From contig NZ_JAFMYU010000013.1 in the NCBI RefSeq assembly GCF_017353255.1, positions 123,581 through 187,580 of the forward strand: a stretch of 64,000 nt of DNA, given 5' to 3'. Positions 9,236 to 17,886 of this stretch are shown piece by piece. Both the position numbers and the translations under genes were made by a program. The notes under the pieces were generated by a model, which saw only the letters and a list, made by a program, of their open reading frames with translations, was not told the DNA's origin and made no database searches. Origin of the DNA: Fibrella aquatilis (lineage in GTDB: Bacteria; Bacteroidota; Bacteroidia; Cytophagales; Spirosomataceae). Every line of letters starts with the position of its first letter. Within the stretch, counting starts at the first letter, position 1.

Positions 9236-9354
9236 AAAGTTTAAGGTCTAAAGTCTAAGGTCCAAAGTTGGCTGACGCGAGTGTATTCGTGCGTCAGCCA
9301 ACTTTGGACCTTAGACTTTAGACCTTGAACCTTGACCTTTAGGCCTTAAACTTT
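9236..9354. repeat. Long intergenic inverted repeat, class 1 (34-bp perfect arms)
   Basis: Inner arms 9245-9278 and 9291-9324 are perfectly complementary over 34 bp around a 12-base loop. A further outer pair (9236-9245 with 9345-9354) pairs across a 20-base insert on one side. The arms are made of a degenerate 7-8 base word (GGTCTAAA, GTCTAAG, GTCCAAA) and end at the apex in GGCTGACGC. The same apex and related arms occur at 50228-50339. The repeat lies between two minus-strand genes and has no T-run. Confidence 0.9.
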
Positions 9355-9358
9355 CCCC

Positions 9359-10234
9359 CTACCGCGCAATAGTCATGTACCGAATCAGTGAGCGGCCATC
9401 GCTCAGGTCGACGGCGTAATAGTAGGTGCCATCGGGGGTGGGCTGACCGTTGGCGAGGGTACCGTCCCAGGTGTTTTTGTAGTCATCATCGCTAAATACC
9501 ACCGTGCCATACCGGTTGTAAACCTTTACCCGCGCCGATAGTCCGCCCAGGTTTTTGATTTCGAAACGGTCGTTTACCCCGTCGCCATTGGGTGAGAACC
9601 CCTCCGGCACAAACAGGGCATCAGTAACGGGCCGCACCGCCGCTTCGTTGGGGCAAACCGCGCTGAACGGACCTAGGTTTAAACTATAATATACCCCCGC
9701 CGCCCGCGCCGAACGGGTAGTGTAGTCGTTGCCCATGGCAGCAGGCAGCACCTCTTCCAGTACCGTTTTCGGGAATTGCTTATCGGTTTGCCAGGTCAGT
9801 GCCAGCGCGTCGTCGGTCCGGTTCATAAGGTCGAACTGCAATGTGGCTATGCCAGTCCATTGATTATCAGTGAGTTGCATATCAATACCGTTGCCACTAT
9901 AGAATACGTTGAGCGACACAATGCCCGCCATGCCGCTCTCTACCGAGCCGGTCAGGGTGTGGGCATCGTCGCCTTGTCGGGCACGCAGGTTTAGCTGATT
10001 TAGCAGCACCGGATGTGCAAACGCCCGCGTGTCGTAGCGAAGACGGAAGTTGGCATTACCCAAATAAAATGCCTGCTGTCCCGCCGCCCGAATCTGCACG
10101 TTTACCTGCGCTTTCTGGGTAGCGCAGTCAATAGCCTGCGTCGTAAGCCGAAGCTCATACTGCCCCGGCTGCGCCCAGGCAACCGCCCCCCACAGCAGTA
10201 GCAGGGCAAGCAGAAAGTAAGTTCGTTTGTTCAT
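9359..10234 (-). CDS. Secreted cohesin-like protein with type B gliding-motility (CHU_C) C-terminal domain
   Basis: 291 residues with a signal peptide (1-21, ending AWAQ). Residues about 22-190 form a beta-sandwich that matches both N-terminal repeats of the protein at 15392 (IDC, then a V-x-V-x-I strand, then GNANFRLRYDTRAF). The pattern resembles cohesin-type folds. The C-terminus (about 205-291) is the CHU_C domain of type 9 secretion: VPEGFSPNGDGVNDRFEI, VKVYNRYGTVVF, TWDGTLANGQPTPDGTYYY. It should therefore cross the outer membrane through type 9 secretion and stay on the surface. It is the last gene of the surface-protein cluster. Confidence 0.85.
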   Translation of the reverse strand: MNKRTYFLLALLLLWGAVAWAQPGQYELRLTTQAIDCATQKAQVNVQIRAAGQQAFYLGNANFRLRYDTRAFAHPVLLNQLNLRARQGDDAHTLTGSVESGMAGIVSLNVFYSGNGIDMQLTDNQWTGIATLQFDLMNRTDDALALTWQTDKQFPKTVLEEVLPAAMGNDYTTRSARAAGVYYSLNLGPFSAVCPNEAAVRPVTDALFVPEGFSPNGDGVNDRFEIKNLGGLSARVKVYNRYGTVVFSDDDYKNTWDGTLANGQPTPDGTYYYAVDLSDGRSLIRYMTIAR

Positions 10235-10250
10235 ACGTTGTAGCGTTTAT

Positions 10251-10407
10251 GTCATTTGGTCATTGGTCATTTCGCTGCGCTGTCATTCAATGGTTATTCA
10301 ATGGTCATTAGTAGTCATTCATTGTCTTTACATCGAATGACCATCAAATGACAGCGCAGCGAATGACTATTGTATGACCATCGAATGATTACCAATGACC
10401 ACTAATG
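10251..10407. repeat. Long imperfect intergenic inverted repeat, class 3 (GGTCATT words)
   Basis: Both halves are degenerate tandem copies of GGTCATT/CAATGG-type words. The perfect core pairs 10273-10287 (CGCTGCGCTGTCATT) with 10347-10361; outside it the pairing is imperfect over about 70 bases per side. The right half runs into the stop codon of the gene ending at 10402. It lies between two tandem minus-strand genes. Confidence 0.8.
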
Positions 10408-11880
10408 CGGCACGGCTGAGTAGCGGCCGTTGTTGCGTTTCCAGAGCACGTTGTCGTCGGCGTTTACGTCGGCGTCGAGGTTGAAATCACCGGGCAGGTA
10501 GTGCAGAAATATCCCGCTCTGCATTTTCCACAACTGCGAATCGGCCGTGTTGATGTCGAAGTTTTCGCGGTAGGTGTCCTTCTTGCCGTCGGCGGCGTAA
10601 AGCAGATACCTCCCGTTGATCTGCGTTTGCCCGAACGAAGGCGGATCGGCCATGACGTACGATTGCTGGATACTGAAGTCGAAGTTCAGTGCGTCGTTGG
10701 TAACCGGTACCGCCGTGGCACTCATCACGCCCAGGTGGTTTCGGTGTTCAACCACCACAAAATAGTTGCCCGACGGCACCTGCAGGCAAGGATCGACAAA
10801 CGTGATGCGCCCGTCGTTATGCAGCAGCGCCGCCGCCCGAAATACCGCGTTAGCCGACTGACTGGATGTGCGTAGCGAGACCAGTACCCAGTCTACCACG
10901 TCGGCGTCGTACGTAAAGCCGGGGGATTTGCCTTCCGTGCCGCTGTAGTTCCAGGGGGCGGTGTTGTAGGGTTGTCCGGCTGGCGTTGGCTGGGCAAACG
11001 GACTGCTGGGTTGTTGACCCGGCAGCAGTCGGTTCTCATTGAGGGCTGTGCTCATGTTCATCAGCGTGGGGTCGTAAGGCCCTTCCAGCAATGCTTTCAG
11101 GTTGACACTCACGCAGGTAACAATAGACGGGCATATCCGCAATGGCAGTGGTGCGGAGAAACTGTAGCAGGCACCGCCCGCCACTGTTACGGCCGTCAGG
11201 CTACCCCCCACCGTAATGCCCGACACCGTGGCCCCCACGTCGGTGAGCAGTTCGTAGGCAAAATAGGAGCCGACAGTGCTCGGCCCTAATAGCGTGGTCG
11301 AAGTAGACGTGCTCACGATGGTGCCGTTCTCGTTGACCAGCAGGTAGGTAGCTACCGTATTTGCGGCCTGCCCACCCGACAGGTTCACCACAATGGATTG
11401 GTCGGTAAACAGCGAGCAGGTTGTCGACTCGGGGCAAACCACCACCGGATACGCCGCCGACAACCGAACGCAGGTGCCCGCAATGGCCGTGACCGAGCCA
11501 CCCGCCGTGATACCCACCACCGGCGACCCGTTGTCGTAGATCACGCTGTAGACCAGGTAGCCACCCGCCGGTTGTGGTCCAAAATTGGGATTGTTAGCCA
11601 CTTGAAGAATGACACCCTGCCCGTTGGTGAGCACATATTGATTAGTGACCGATGCCCCCACCGACCCGCCCGCTGCACTAAAGGCAACGGGCTGAGTGGT
11701 GGTGAACGCGCAGCTTGGTGGAATCAGTTTGGGAATAAGCTGGGCCTGACTAACTGACGGGTTGCTCAACCAGAAAAACAGCAACAGACATAGCCACGCC
11801 ACGAGGCACCCCCCCTCCCACCGGCACTCCGGCCCGTGGCGAGCGTTGACACGCAGACAATAGTTGTTGAAAATAACCAT
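10402..11880 (-). CDS. Secreted modular surface protein with dockerin-like C-terminus
   Basis: The start is placed at 11880 (MVIFNN), after an A-rich AAAAAAGGAAC leader; an upstream ATG at 11934 lies inside an inverted repeat and adds an unlikely charged extension. A hydrophobic signal (CLVAWLCLLLFFWL) precedes Gln-Ala-Gln. The N-terminal half is paralogous to that of the next gene upstream, at 12023 (IPPSC, QYVLTNGQGVILQVAN, CVRL, VVVCP). The later domain reads DWVLVSLRTSSQSANAVFRA ALLHNDGRITF and GNYFVVVEHRNHLGVM, known from Bacteroidota secreted proteins. The end holds two F-hand-like repeats, ENFDINTADSQLWKMQSG and DFNLDADVNADDNVLWKR. The second fits the DxNxD(x6)D calcium loop of dockerins. 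Confidence 0.78.
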   Translation of the reverse strand: MVIFNNYCLRVNARHGPECRWEGGCLVAWLCLLLFFWLSNPSVSQAQLIPKLIPPSCAFTTTQPVAFSAAGGSVGASVTNQYVLTNGQGVILQVANNPNFGPQPAGGYLVYSVIYDNGSPVVGITAGGSVTAIAGTCVRLSAAYPVVVCPESTTCSLFTDQSIVVNLSGGQAANTVATYLLVNENGTIVSTSTSTTLLGPSTVGSYFAYELLTDVGATVSGITVGGSLTAVTVAGGACYSFSAPLPLRICPSIVTCVSVNLKALLEGPYDPTLMNMSTALNENRLLPGQQPSSPFAQPTPAGQPYNTAPWNYSGTEGKSPGFTYDADVVDWVLVSLRTSSQSANAVFRAAALLHNDGRITFVDPCLQVPSGNYFVVVEHRNHLGVMSATAVPVTNDALNFDFSIQQSYVMADPPSFGQTQINGRYLLYAADGKKDTYRENFDINTADSQLWKMQSGIFLHYLPGDFNLDADVNADDNVLWKRNNGRYSAVPH

Positions 11881-11901
11881 GGGTATAGTTCCTTTTTTAC
11901 A

Positions 11902-11998
11902 CCGTATGTAGCTCGCCTTCAGCGCGGTAGCCACGCCACATAGGTGTACTACGGTGGGTTGTGGCGTTGGTTAAGCGCTGAAGGCGAGTCACATACGG
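11902..11998. repeat. Long imperfect inverted repeat upstream of the dockerin-like protein gene
   Basis: Arms 11902-11940 and 11960-11998 pair in three exact blocks (CCGTATGT, CTCGCCTTCAGCGC, ACGCCACA) separated by mismatched patches. The 19-base loop is 11941-11959. It lies between the stop of the gene at 12023 and the start at 11880, so both genes would be transcribed through it. Confidence 0.85.
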
Positions 11999-12022
11999 CT
12001 ATGATTAGCTTTCAAAAGCTCA

Positions 12023-13387
12023 TTATTGCTTGGTTAGCGTATTCGGCACCAGATTACAGGTGTTCCCCAGTGCCACGTTGACCGTAATAGTGGCTGTCTG
12101 GCAGCTTGGTATGGGCGTGGCACTGTCGCAAACGCGGATACAGAACGTGTCGGTACCCGTGAAGCCCAATGCAGGTGTGTAGATATACACGCCCGTCAGC
12201 ACGTTGATCGTTACGGTTCCACCCTGCGTTGATGTGGTCGACGCTACCCCGGTGGCGCAGTTCACGATCTGGTAGGTGTAGGGCAGTGTGCCGCCCGCAG
12301 GCACCAGTTGAACCACCGCCGACGCACTCACCGGAATACCCAGCGACGTGCTGATGGTGGCCGTAGTGTTGCCCAGCATAAACGGCGACAGCACCGTGAC
12401 CTGCACACTGGCGGGGTTACTGCTGCCCGACGAGTTGCTGGCTACGGCCGTAATCAGTTGCGCACCAGGCGTAAGGCTCACCACACACGAGTAGTTTCCG
12501 CCCGCCGTGGCCGTGGTTGTACACAGCACGGCGTTATTACCTGCCGTTAGCACAACCGTACTGTTTGGCGTAGCCGTACCTGAAACTGTCGGCGACGTGC
12601 TCACCACGGCACCGTTGACGGGGCTGTTAATGGCCACCGTGGGTAGTGTAGCAGCACAAACGCGCAGCACCAGCGGATCAGAGAAGTCAAAGCAAAGGCC
12701 ACCGCCCAGTGTGAGGCCCGTAAACAACTGCCCCAGCGTGGCCCCCGAAACGGTGGTACCACTGCCCAACGCCAGTTCATAGACATAATACACGCCCGGC
12801 GTGGTGATGGCCGAAAAGGAAGGCGTGCCCGAAATAGCGACGATCTGCCCGGCCTCATTCACCAGGTAATAGCTCAGCGTGGTGCCAGCAGTATTGCCGC
12901 CACCCACCGTAAAGCTCAGCGACGCCCCCGCCTGTAATGAACAGGTAGTAACATCAGGGCAAACTACCACCGGAAACGGATCTGAGAAGCGGATACAGGT
13001 GCCCGCTACGGCCGTTACGGAAGCCCCCACGGTGAGGCCCGTTACCGTAGTCGACACATCGGAGGCCAGGTCATAGACCAGGTAACCACCCGCGGGCCGT
13101 ACCCCAAAATTAGGCGTGTTGGCCACCTGTAGAATAAGGCCGTCGCCGCTGGTGAGCACATACTGGTGGTTGGTACCGGCGCCCGTGCCGCCCGACGCCA
13201 CCAGCGACAGCGTTTGGGTGGAGGTAAACGTGCAGCCTGGCGGAATAACGCGGGGAACAACCTGCCCTTGAGCGCCGAGGGCCAGCAGCAGTAGCAAACT
13301 TGCCAGCAATAGCCTTGACAAATGGAGAATAAAGCCAATAAGCGGCCTGGCCAACCAAGTTGTTGACGCGGGATATACAGCAATCAT
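12023..13387 (-). CDS. Secreted modular adhesin-like protein (Ig-like and cadherin-like modules)
   Basis: 454 residues with a signal peptide (hydrophobic about 20-38, ending GAQGQ). The N-terminal half (IPPGC, QYVLTSGDGLILQVAN, PAGGYLVYDL, CIRFSDPFPVVVCPD) repeats twice within itself and is paralogous to the gene at 10402. A bacterial Ig-like module follows at about 245-330 (INSPVNGAVVSTSPTVSGTA). A cadherin-like tandem module follows (GVYIYTPALGFTGTDTFCIR VCDS). The last residues, CNLVPNTLTKQ, resemble CLVQAHVLTR at the end of the next gene. It is therefore a chimera of its two neighbours' modules. It lies 30 bases behind the gene at 13418 and probably shares its transcript. Confidence 0.78.
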   Translation of the reverse strand: MIAVYPASTTWLARPLIGFILHLSRLLLASLLLLLALGAQGQVVPRVIPPGCTFTSTQTLSLVASGGTGAGTNHQYVLTSGDGLILQVANTPNFGVRPAGGYLVYDLASDVSTTVTGLTVGASVTAVAGTCIRFSDPFPVVVCPDVTTCSLQAGASLSFTVGGGNTAGTTLSYYLVNEAGQIVAISGTPSFSAITTPGVYYVYELALGSGTTVSGATLGQLFTGLTLGGGLCFDFSDPLVLRVCAATLPTVAINSPVNGAVVSTSPTVSGTATPNSTVVLTAGNNAVLCTTTATAGGNYSCVVSLTPGAQLITAVASNSSGSSNPASVQVTVLSPFMLGNTTATISTSLGIPVSASAVVQLVPAGGTLPYTYQIVNCATGVASTTSTQGGTVTINVLTGVYIYTPALGFTGTDTFCIRVCDSATPIPSCQTATITVNVALGNTCNLVPNTLTKQ

Positions 13388-13417
13388 ACGTGAGTTCTGG
13401 TTGAAAAAGTGGGATAA

Positions 13418-15349
13418 CTACCGCGTCAGGACGTGGGCCTGCACCAAACAGTTATTTCCGGAGCCAACCGTGACAGTGACCGTGGCCGTCTGGCAAACCG
13501 CGACCGGCAGGGTGCTGTCACAAACGTGCACGCAAAACGAGTCGGTACCTGTGAAGCCCGATGCGGGGGTGTAGACATACAGGCCCGTAAGCGGATTCAC
13601 CACCACCAACCCGCCCTGAGCCGTAGCCGTCACGGCCAGGCCCGTCTGGCAGTTAACCGCCACATAAACCAGCGCTCCAATGCCACCCGTGGGGTTGAGT
13701 TGCGTTACCAGCGACCCGTTTACCGAGGTATTTTGCCCCGTTGTAATGGTCAGCGATGCGTTGACCAGCGAGAGCGAAGCCCCGCCACCCGGTGCCACCA
13801 GGGTGAACGAACGCGAGGCACCGCAGGTACCGGCGTCGGAAACGCTCAGCGAGTAAACACCCGCCGCCAGGTTGGTCAGGTCCTGCGTGGTAGCGCCGTT
13901 GGCTACCGGACCCGTCCAGGCGTAGGTGTAGGGCACCGTCCCCCCCGTCACGTTCACGTCGATGGCACCATTTGCCAGACTGGCCGAGGTGGGGTTGGTC
14001 TGACTTACCAGGCCAATGACTGGTCCGTTTTGCACGAAAGCATAGGCCACATTGACGTTGATGAGCGCCCCCACTAGGCTGCTGGCATCGAGCTGCACTT
14101 CGTCGAAAGCCTTGGTAGTGGTGAACCCGATTGACGAATAGCCCGCCGTGAGCAGGGGCAAATCGAGCAGGCCCGTTACCGACGCTTCTTCCTGCTGCAC
14201 CCCACCCAGAAACGTTCTGATCTTGGTACCGTTGAACAGCGCCGTACCCAGCAAACCGCCGTCCTGCAGCACAAAGCCTGCTTTCAGACCCGCAGAATAC
14301 GTGCGGCGGGTGTCAAGAACCGAAATACGCCCACCCGACACAACACCCGCCAGGATGTTGATATTGGCCGTGTTGGTGGTGTTGGCGTCGATTACGTTGG
14401 CGGTGTTGGTCACGCCGCAACCCACACAAACGCCGTAGATGCCCGTGCGCACATCGCCACCCACGGTAGCGGTGTTGACGGTTACGCCCGTGAAGTTATT
14501 GGTCGTCAGGGGTGAGATGCCGCAGGCAGTAGCCCCCAGGTCGATGGTCTTGGTAAACAGGCACCCAACCGCTGAACTAACGGTAGCCGTATACGTGCCA
14601 GCCGCCAGACCCGATGTGGTCTGGGTAGTACCCACCGTAACGTTAGCGGCGTTTTTTAGCGCGTAGGTATACAGCACATTGCCAAGCAGGTTCTCGCCGC
14701 CCGCCGACACGCTGATAACGCCACTGTTAGCGGCCGCCAGCGTGGGGTTAGTGGCCGTGGCCCCACCTGTGTAGGTAGCCAGGGGGTAATACACACTGTA
14801 ATTCTGCGTACCCGCCAGCAGGTTAAACTGAATACGAACCTCGTTGAACGGCTGGGTAGTGGGAATGCCCACAAAGGCAGTACCGGGGCTTAGTAAGGAG
14901 AGGTTTACCAGGCTGGCTACGGTGTTCTGATCTTTCTGAACACCATCCAGATAAGTCGTAATCTGAATAGACGTGCCCACGCCCAGGTTTAGCGCTCCGC
15001 TGCCAATAACATAGCCCGCCGTGGCACCCGCTGGCAGGGTGTTGCTGCTCACCCGCGACGAAATGGCCCCCGTAGCCCCCACCAGGTTCAGCGATATAGT
15101 GGCCGAATTGGTCAGGCTGGCGTCGGTCACGTTGGCTTCGTCACTAATGGAGCAGGTAAGGAAGGTACACAGTCCCCCCGTGCCTGTTCGGGCGGCCACA
15201 TTGGCTGCCGTAGCAAATTGGGTGGTGGTAAGCGGGTAATACCCGCAGGTAGCCTGTGCGGTAGCCAGTTGTGCGGCCAGCAGCAGGAAGGTGGTCAAGA
15301 ATAGGCTAGCCAGCCTCCCCAACCAATACAGGAAAAGATTTCGTTGCAT
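13418..15349 (-). CDS. Secreted modular adhesin-like protein with SprB-type repeat
   Basis: 643 residues with a signal peptide (about 12-31, ending ATAQA). Two long repeats (about 33-225 and 275-450) each begin CGYYPLTTTQF or CGISPLTTNNF and contain VxDAxxTNxAxI and a glycine-rich beta segment. A SprB-like repeat follows at about 455-525 (TNPTSASLANGAIDVNVTGG TVPYTYAWTGP), the module of the gliding adhesin SprB. The C-terminal cadherin-like module (GLYVYTPASGFTGTDSFCVH VCDS) is shared with the protein at 12023 and ends CLVQAHVLTR. A surface location is inferred. It has no CHU_C or classical type A sorting domain, so the conserved Cys...LT tail may be its targeting element. Confidence 0.78.
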   Translation of the reverse strand: MQRNLFLYWLGRLASLFLTTFLLLAAQLATAQATCGYYPLTTTQFATAANVAARTGTGGLCTFLTCSISDEANVTDASLTNSATISLNLVGATGAISSRVSSNTLPAGATAGYVIGSGALNLGVGTSIQITTYLDGVQKDQNTVASLVNLSLLSPGTAFVGIPTTQPFNEVRIQFNLLAGTQNYSVYYPLATYTGGATATNPTLAAANSGVISVSAGGENLLGNVLYTYALKNAANVTVGTTQTTSGLAAGTYTATVSSAVGCLFTKTIDLGATACGISPLTTNNFTGVTVNTATVGGDVRTGIYGVCVGCGVTNTANVIDANTTNTANINILAGVVSGGRISVLDTRRTYSAGLKAGFVLQDGGLLGTALFNGTKIRTFLGGVQQEEASVTGLLDLPLLTAGYSSIGFTTTKAFDEVQLDASSLVGALINVNVAYAFVQNGPVIGLVSQTNPTSASLANGAIDVNVTGGTVPYTYAWTGPVANGATTQDLTNLAAGVYSLSVSDAGTCGASRSFTLVAPGGGASLSLVNASLTITTGQNTSVNGSLVTQLNPTGGIGALVYVAVNCQTGLAVTATAQGGLVVVNPLTGLYVYTPASGFTGTDSFCVHVCDSTLPVAVCQTATVTVTVGSGNNCLVQAHVLTR

Positions 15350-15391
15350 AACATATGAGTGATTAAACTAGATTGGAAATCCAAAATCCCA

Positions 15392-17254
15392 TCACCGCGT
15401 TTTGCGGATCACGAAGGGTACACACTTGGGCGGGCCGCAGCAGGGGTTGCGCACAAAGACCGCCGGGCAGCAGCCGGTGCCACCGCAGCTACCGGGAGCA
15501 CCCTGGTAAGACACCGTGCCCGGACGGGTCACCGTATACGTTGGTGCCGTCGCGACTAATACGCCATCCACAAACCATTGCACGGCTCCCAGACTGGGCG
15601 CAGCCTGAATCAGGTATTCGTCGCCGTCGCAGAGTTGTATGGGTACCGACACGCAGGCCGTGGCGTAATCATCTTCGGCCAGGATGCCATTGTCCGGCGT
15701 CGAATCGGGGTCGGGCTGGTCCGATTTCACGATTTCAGCTTTCAGGAACAGGGGGCCTTCACCCGTTATCTGGGTCTGGATAGTAGCCACCAGTGATGCT
15801 CCCACGGGCAGGCTGGCAATAGTCCACTGCACCACGTTGCCGTTCACTAAGGTTAGTCCCGGTGAGGCGCTTACGTACTGAATACCAGCCGGTAAGGTGT
15901 CATTAACCACCACATTGGTAGCCGCATTTGGCCCATCATTGCGGATCACGAGTGTGAACGAAGCAGGCGTATTCTGAGCTAGGGTGCTGCTGTTTGGCCC
16001 CGTCTGCGTGAGGCTCAGGTCAGCCGACAGGGTGGGCGGCGTACAGAGCTGCGCCGGACAGACCGAGGCGTTGTCATATTCGGTACCCAAAATCGGAATC
16101 AGCGAATATTGCCCGGCCGTGGGGGTAGTTACCTGACTCATTACCGTGCGGGGTACGGGTCCGGTACCCGTGCGCCAGCTAATGGGGAAACAGGCCGCAT
16201 TCAGCGCACCCGCATAGTCGAACTGGATGCACGAGACGGTAACCCAGTCTGCGCCAACGGTGGCCGCCGCTGCCTGACTGGCCTGAAGCGTACCGGCAAA
16301 CTTGGTGTTGAGCGAGAGTATACCCGCCGCACCAGCCACAGCGCTACCGGTTAGATCCTGGGCCGTGTAGCGTGGGTCATTGGCGGGCGCGGCGCTCGAA
16401 AAATGCTCTTGCGACACAATAACCGGGTTGGTCAGCAACGAGGCGTCATAATCGAAGCGGTAGTTGGCATCGCCCATCAAAAACGACCCTGACGCGGGCG
16501 CAGTAGCTTTTACTTCTACCCGGATCACTGCTTTCTTGGTAACGCAGTCGAAGTTTTTCACCGATAACCGTACGCCATAGCGGTTGGTCGGCGCGCCGCA
16601 GAACGTGTCGGGGCAACTGTTGAGGTTCTGGTAATTATTTGCCGCTACGTCGGCCAGTTGGTAAGCGTAAGGCTGTGTGCCGGTCACGATCACCTCGTTC
16701 ATACCCGTAGACGGGAACGTGGTGTCCCAGCGCAGATCGAAACAGGTAGTTAACTGTCTGAGGGTGAATTCAATGCAGCTCACACCCACCCAGTTGGTTC
16801 CCACCCGCACGGCCCCGGCATTACCGTTATAGACGGTGTTGAGCACCACCCGCCCCACGGTTGGCCCTTCTGTAGAGGCGTTGGCAATGTCCTGGGGGGC
16901 ATAGGCCGGTTGGCTGGCCGGTGCCAGGCTGGAGAAGTTCTCTTGTAACACAAGGCGCGGGCTGGTGAGCACCTGCGAGGGATAGGTGAAGCGGAAGTTG
17001 GCATCGCCCATCAGGAATGTGCTGTTGGCATCGCGGGCTTTTACTTCCACCCGGATGACTACTTTCCCGGCCGCACAGTCGATTGATTTTTGGGTGAAAC
17101 GAACGTCGTAGGCTCCAGTTTGGGCAAATAACGCGGCAACGGGCAGCAGCAGGCTCAGCAGCAGCAGATACGTTCGATAAGAAAACACCCGGCAGCAGGT
17201 GGTGGCAAGTAAACCCAATAGTTTACCGGCACTATTTTTGCGCGTAGCATCCAT
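15392..17254 (-). CDS. Secreted protein with two cohesin-like repeats, a DUF11 domain and a Cys-rich tail
   Basis: 620 residues; hydrophobic signal at about 27-44 (ending LFAQ). Two repeats of about 175 residues follow (GAYDVRFTQKSIDC and YGVRLSVKNFDC starts; each has MGDANFRFTYPS or MGDANYRFDYDA, then VSCIEFTL or VSCIQFDY). They match the N-terminal domain of the protein at 9359 and resemble cohesins in strand pattern. A DUF11 domain lies at about 415-530 (ADLSLTQTGPNSSTLAQNTP, LVIRNDGPNAATNVVVNDTL PAG). The tail is Cys-rich (CCPAVF, NPCCGPPKCVPFVIRKTR). It is the first gene of the surface cluster, with only 42 bases to the next. A long structured leader precedes it. Confidence 0.8.
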   Translation of the reverse strand: MDATRKNSAGKLLGLLATTCCRVFSYRTYLLLLSLLLPVAALFAQTGAYDVRFTQKSIDCAAGKVVIRVEVKARDANSTFLMGDANFRFTYPSQVLTSPRLVLQENFSSLAPASQPAYAPQDIANASTEGPTVGRVVLNTVYNGNAGAVRVGTNWVGVSCIEFTLRQLTTCFDLRWDTTFPSTGMNEVIVTGTQPYAYQLADVAANNYQNLNSCPDTFCGAPTNRYGVRLSVKNFDCVTKKAVIRVEVKATAPASGSFLMGDANYRFDYDASLLTNPVIVSQEHFSSAAPANDPRYTAQDLTGSAVAGAAGILSLNTKFAGTLQASQAAAATVGADWVTVSCIQFDYAGALNAACFPISWRTGTGPVPRTVMSQVTTPTAGQYSLIPILGTEYDNASVCPAQLCTPPTLSADLSLTQTGPNSSTLAQNTPASFTLVIRNDGPNAATNVVVNDTLPAGIQYVSASPGLTLVNGNVVQWTIASLPVGASLVATIQTQITGEGPLFLKAEIVKSDQPDPDSTPDNGILAEDDYATACVSVPIQLCDGDEYLIQAAPSLGAVQWFVDGVLVATAPTYTVTRPGTVSYQGAPGSCGGTGCCPAVFVRNPCCGPPKCVPFVIRKTR

Positions 17255-17600
17255 AGTGTTGATACAGATTTGTTGTCGATACGATATAGTGGAACGAGAG
17301 AGGGGATATTGATTTTGGCCGATCTAGCCCCCTCTCCGTTCCCTGTTTATTAAAAAGCTTACTGGTTAAGCATACCTGGCATAAGACCTGTCTTTAAGCA
17401 GGACCATCCACAGCCACCGCACCAAACCCCGAACAGTCGGGTGTTGCTACAGGCTATCGGTTTACCCAATCGAAACAGATTAGAATCGTTGTTGGCAACC
17501 CGCCCGAAGGCAGGTTGAAGGCCGCTCTATGAAAAAAGCGGATAGAGAGCCTGGCAGGCTGCAAGCCGTTATGCTTGCAAATAGGTGTACATAGTCTTCC
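17255..17600 (-). promoter_or_regulatory. Structured leader region upstream of the surface-protein cluster
   Basis: Read on the minus strand, the region has several stable hairpins. At 17517-17496 is CAACC-T-GCC-TTCG-GGC-G-GGTTG with a C(UUCG)G tetraloop. At 17579-17560 is TGCAAGC/GCTTGCA. At 17547-17522 are overlapping stems able to form a pseudoknot (CTCTAT/ATAGAG and CCGCT/AGCGG). At 17371-17352 is GCTTA-ACCAG-TAAGC followed by TTTTT, like a weak terminator. At 17342-17291 is a larger stem (GGAACGGAGAGGGG against GGAACGAGAGAGGGG). The UUCG loop favours the minus strand as the transcribed one. I recognise no known riboswitch class. Confidence 0.45.
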
Positions 17601-17886
17601 ATAACGTTTCTCATCAATTCAATGACAGTTGTAAAAATGTGTTACAATAACCTTGCCTATCTATCTACTATACCAATAATAAATCAATGACTTCGAAGAA
17701 TATTTATAAAAAAATTCTTTTATGTTTAATAAACTTTAATGAACGAGTACATAAAAATTTGTGTATTACACGGCTAGTTACGCGTGCCATCCTCTGCTTA
17801 CTGACACTTACCCAGGTGGTCTTACCAACAAAAAGCCCTGCCAGTTTACTGGCAGGGCTTTCAATTACCGCATGTCGGTCGGGCCT
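17601..17886. other. AT-rich intergenic stretch
   Basis: No gene is supported here. A 74-codon open frame on the plus strand at 17687 has no recognisable protein features and runs into the terminator and the 3' end of the lipoprotein gene. Apart from that terminator I see no other element. Confidence 0.6.
17831..17862 (-). terminator. Rho-independent terminator of the lipoprotein gene
   Basis: Twelve-base perfect arms (AAGCCCTGCCAG, 17833-17844, and 17849-17860) flank a 4-base loop. On the minus strand the stem is followed by TTTTT. It lies 27 bases after the stop codon at 17887. Confidence 0.93.

Noticed and set aside
17255..17600. Cobalamin or other known riboswitch, or RNase P, SRP or tmRNA gene
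   Set aside because: I looked for the conserved strings of these RNAs on both strands and found none; only generic stems are visible.
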